NCBI GenBank assembly: GCA_902776665.1
Contig: CACYQZ010000002.1
Coordinates: 74,329-138,328 of the forward strand
Length of the DNA: 64,000 nucleotides
Reading direction: 5' to 3'
Source: an uncultured Prevotellaceae bacterium
GTDB lineage: Bacteria > Bacteroidota > Bacteroidia > Bacteroidales > Bacteroidaceae
How positions within the stretch are numbered: position 1 is the stretch's first letter; each line of letters opens with the position of its first letter. Positions 61,584 to 64,000 of the stretch are shown here, piece by piece. Made by a program: the position numbers and the translations under genes. Under the pieces are notes generated by a model. That model did not search any database. It had not been told where the DNA came from and saw only the letters and a list, made by a program, of their open reading frames with translations.

Positions 61584-62426
61584 TTAAATTTTCCCTTTCA
61601 CCGCCGCATTAAACAGCAACTCGAGGTTCACCGTCGTTTCCTGTCCGTCGCGATTCTCCACGATGACAGCCTTGCCCTGCGGTGTCGGCTCGGCATAGAG
61701 CACTTCGTCGTCGCCCTCGCCCATCGGACGATATTGGAACGCGAAACGCTGCTGCAAATCGGCGATGGAAGCATCCAAGAGAACGCTCTGGCGCGGCTCT
61801 TCATCGACATTTGACGGCAAATCGAGAATGACAACGTGGTCGAGCAGCGAATCGACATCGTGAACCTGATGCGTCGAGACAATCACGGTCTGGTCGGGCT
61901 GCACATAGCGTGCCAGCATCTTTCGGAACAGACTTTTTGCAGGAATGTCGAGGCCGTTGGTCGGCTCGTCCATCAGCAGTACGCGGCACTGCGTCGCCAA
62001 CGCGAAACTCACGAAAATCCGCTTTTTCTGACCCAGAGAAAGACCCGTGAGCCGCGTGTCCATATCCATCTCGAAGTCTGCGAGACAACCGTCGAGCACT
62101 TCCTGGCTGAAGCGCGGATAGAACGGCGCATAGAACTGCACGAAGCGGCGCAGTGTCTTGTTCGGCAATTCAAACTCGTCGGGCATAAAAAACAGGTTTT
62201 CGAGCAGTGCAGGCTCGCGAAGGCGCGGCTCGTGCCCGTTGATGGCGATTTTTCCGCCTTTCGGATGCAAAAGGCCCGAAAGCAGGTGGAGCAACGTGGT
62301 TTTTCCGGCACCGTTCTTGCCCAGCAAACCGTAGATTTTACCCTCGTCGAACGACAATGACAAACCGTCGAAAACCTTCTCCGACTTCTTGTCATACTGA
62401 TAACTGATGTTTTGAATGTCAATCAT
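61584..62426 (-). CDS. ABC transporter ATP-binding protein
   Basis: A 280-residue ATPase: Walker A GLLGKNGAGKTTLL, signature TGLSLGQKKRIFVSFAL, Walker B CRVLLMDEPTNGLD and the His switch VSTHQVHDVD. The signature LSLGQ is a slight variant of LSGGQ. The C-terminal part (about residues 215-280) is a regulatory extension. It is the first gene of the ATPase-permease-GntR operon. Confidence 0.93.
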   Translation of the reverse strand: MIDIQNISYQYDKKSEKVFDGLSLSFDEGKIYGLLGKNGAGKTTLLHLLSGLLHPKGGKIAINGHEPRLREPALLENLFFMPDEFELPNKTLRRFVQFYAPFYPRFSQEVLDGCLADFEMDMDTRLTGLSLGQKKRIFVSFALATQCRVLLMDEPTNGLDIPAKSLFRKMLARYVQPDQTVIVSTHQVHDVDSLLDHVVILDLPSNVDEEPRQSVLLDASIADLQQRFAFQYRPMGEGDDEVLYAEPTPQGKAVIVENRDGQETTVNLELLFNAAVKGKI

Positions 62427-62457
62427 AATTATATAATAATGTGTAAAACCTCATTTT

Positions 62458-62481
62458 AGTGTACCACTTTAATAGTATACT
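62458..62481. promoter_or_regulatory. Candidate YtrA/GntR operator
   Basis: An imperfect palindrome with arms AGTGTAC and GTATACT (6 of 7 positions matching) separated by 10 bases. It lies immediately downstream of the ABC operon's -7 box, where a bound repressor would block transcription. Confidence 0.55.
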
Positions 62482-62482
62482 G

Positions 62483-62490
62483 CAAAGGTA
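62483..62490 (-). promoter_or_regulatory. -7 promoter box for the ABC/GntR operon
   Basis: TACCTTTG on the minus strand about 57 bases before the ATPase ATG; it abuts the palindrome at 62458-62481. Confidence 0.65.
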
Positions 62491-62600
62491 TGACGAAATT
62501 TTACAACCGCCAAATTTTTTAATAAATTTTAACTATCATTCTTTTTCTCGCCCTCTGAAAGTTTTTTGGAATTTCTGATGTCAGTTTGAGAATATATTTA

Positions 62601-62608
62601 TATCTTTG
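62601..62608 (+). promoter_or_regulatory. -7 promoter box for tnaA
   Basis: TATCTTTG matches TAnnTTTG, 43 bases before the ATG. Confidence 0.6.
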
Positions 62609-62650
62609 CAGGCGAAAAACGACAATCAATAAACTATTAAACCTAAATTT

Positions 62651-64000
62651 ATGGAAATACCATTTGCAGAGGCGTGGAAGATCAAGATGGTCGAACCACT
62701 CCGAAAGAGCACACGCGAAGAGAGAGAACAATGGCTCAAGGAAGCCCATTACAATGTGTTTATGCTGAAGGCCGAGCAGGTCTATATCGACTGCCTGACC
62801 GACTCTGGAACGGGCGCGATGAGCGACCGCCAATGGGCCGAGTTGATGCTGGGCGACGAGAGTTATGCCGGTGCGACGTCGTTCTACAAGTTCGAGTCGG
62901 TGGTGCAGCGCATTTTCGGTTTTAAGTACGTGATTCCGACGCATCAGGGTCGTGCTGCCGAGAATGTTCTGTTCTCCTACCTCGTGAAAGAGGGTAATGT
63001 CATCCCCGGAAATGCCCATTTCGACACGACGAAAGGCCACATCGAGTCGCGCAAGGCGAAAGCCATCGACGTGACCATCGACGAGGCGAAGGACACGCAG
63101 AAGGAACTGCCGTTCAAGGGCAATGTGTCGCTCGAAAAACTCGAGAAAGTGCTCGTGGAAAACAAGGGAAACGTGCCGTTTATGGTGCTGACGGTGACGA
63201 ACAACACCGTGGGCGGACAGCCAGTTTCGATGCAGAACATCCGCGAAACGTGCGAACTGTGCCACAAATATGGTGTTCCTGTCGTGATGGACTCGGCCCG
63301 ATTTGCCGAAAATTCCTATTTTATTAAGTTGCGCGAAGAGGGTTATGCCGATAAGAGCATCAAGGAAATCGCCCGCGAAATGTATAGTTACGTCGATGCG
63401 ATGACGATGTCGGCCAAGAAAGACGGACTGGTGAATATGGGCGGTTTCATCGCGACGAACAACAAGGATTGGTACGAGGGCGCGAAACTTTTCTGTATTC
63501 CTTTCGAGGGGTTTATTACTTACGGCGGTATGAACGGTCGCGATTTGAACGCGCTGGCGGTGGGTCTCGACGAAAACACCGAGTTCGATATGCTCGAAAC
63601 GCGCATCCGACAGGTGCAGTACCTCGCTGCGAAACTCGATGAATACGGTATTCCCTATCAGCGTCCCGTCGGCGGTCACGCGCTGTTCATCGATGCCGAC
63701 AAGGTGCTGTGCAATGTGCCGAAGGAGGAATTTCCGGCACAGACGCTCACCTGCGAACTCTATCTCGAAGCAGGCATCCGAGGCTGTGAAATTGGCTATA
63801 TTTTGGCCGACCGCGACCCTGTGACACGCGAAAATCGCTTCGGTGGACTTGACCTGTTGCGCCTGTGCATTCCGCGTCGCGTCTATACCGACAACCACAT
63901 GAACGTGATTGCGGCTGCGTTGAAAAATGTCTATGACCGTCGCAACGAAATTACACGCGGCGTCGCCATCGAGTGGGAAGCCCCGCTGATGCGGCACTTT
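62651..64000 (+). CDS. tnaA: Tryptophanase (3' end outside window)
   Basis: A PLP-dependent beta-eliminating lyase that would convert tryptophan to indole, pyruvate and ammonia. 450 codons are present and the frame is open at the window edge, only a few codons short of the expected end. Visible: YIDCLTDSGTGAMSD, PTHQGRAAEN, VMDSARFAEN and AMTMSAKKDGLVNMGG with the PLP lysine. The C-terminal GIRGCEIGYILADRDP resembles tryptophanase rather than tyrosine phenol-lyase, which has an Arg (MERG) at the corresponding substrate-binding spot, so tnaA is preferred. Confidence 0.87.
   Translation, partial: MEIPFAEAWKIKMVEPLRKSTREEREQWLKEAHYNVFMLKAEQVYIDCLTDSGTGAMSDRQWAELMLGDESYAGATSFYKFESVVQRIFGFKYVIPTHQGRAAENVLFSYLVKEGNVIPGNAHFDTTKGHIESRKAKAIDVTIDEAKDTQKELPFKGNVSLEKLEKVLVENKGNVPFMVLTVTNNTVGGQPVSMQNIRETCELCHKYGVPVVMDSARFAENSYFIKLREEGYADKSIKEIAREMYSYVDAMTMSAKKDGLVNMGGFIATNNKDWYEGAKLFCIPFEGFITYGGMNGRDLNALAVGLDENTEFDMLETRIRQVQYLAAKLDEYGIPYQRPVGGHALFIDADKVLCNVPKEEFPAQTLTCELYLEAGIRGCEIGYILADRDPVTRENRFGGLDLLRLCIPRRVYTDNHMNVIAAALKNVYDRRNEITRGVAIEWEAPLMRHF

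Overview
The window is a chromosomal segment of a Bacteroidales bacterium, most likely Prevotellaceae. The evidence is consistent: many genes are preceded by the Bacteroidetes -7 element TAnnTTTG rather than Shine-Dalgarno sites, the core genes are Bacteroidales-type (fumarate reductase, ATP-dependent PEP carboxykinase, PNPase, dimeric GlyRS), outer-membrane beta-barrel receptors are present, and several secreted proteins end in a tail of the form YDLQGR...LPKGIYI..GRK. Most of the DNA is moderately GC-rich with GC-leaning codon use.

Layout. 0-8.3 kb: end of tyrS, tRNA-Gln, a TrmH-type methyltransferase with sufE, the frdCAB operon interrupted by a four-helix-bundle gene, a small lipoprotein, two DNA-repair genes and a DMT transporter. 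8.3-24.6 kb: yifB, purE, a sirtuin, three FKBP isomerases in a row, a GATase/dipeptidase fusion, an M28 glutaminyl cyclase-like enzyme, a HlyIII-like membrane protein, a dicarboxylate symporter, dnaK (with a sigma-54-like promoter), recA, pckA, a small lipoprotein and tRNA-Arg. 24.7-34.3 kb: M6 metalloprotease, outer-membrane receptor, pyridoxamine kinase, HIT protein, greA, pnp. 39-64 kb: secreted, envelope and transport genes, a GH33 sialidase, glyS, a second outer-membrane barrel, an ABC/GntR module with a visible operator, and the start of tnaA.

The outstanding part is the accessory island at about 34.5-38.9 kb. On the minus strand a roughly 1.6-1.8 kb reading frame has no TAA or TAG but 12 in-frame TGA codons (14 with the longer start). 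It becomes a coherent secreted protein if TGA is read as glycine, the code known from Absconditabacteria and Gracilibacteria. Its middle is AT-rich and foreign in codon use, while its last ~160 codons and sorting tail look like the host. About 1.5 kb away lie two tandem 91-nt tRNA-like genes with class-II variable arms. The first has glycine-type acceptor ends (G1-C72, C2-G71, U73) and anticodon UCA, which would read UGA. The second has anticodon UCG. Four bases after the second begins a protein with an RNase III fold that has lost its catalytic residues, followed by a dsRNA-binding domain and a basic coiled coil. A PIN toxin-antitoxin pair and a 32-bp-spaced direct repeat lie between. Either this is a local UGA-to-Gly recoding module in a host that otherwise stops at UGA (yifB, purE, the sirtuin and the pseudo-RNase III gene itself end in TGA), or part of it is a transferred or mis-assembled fragment from a code-25 organism. 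The sequence alone does not settle this.
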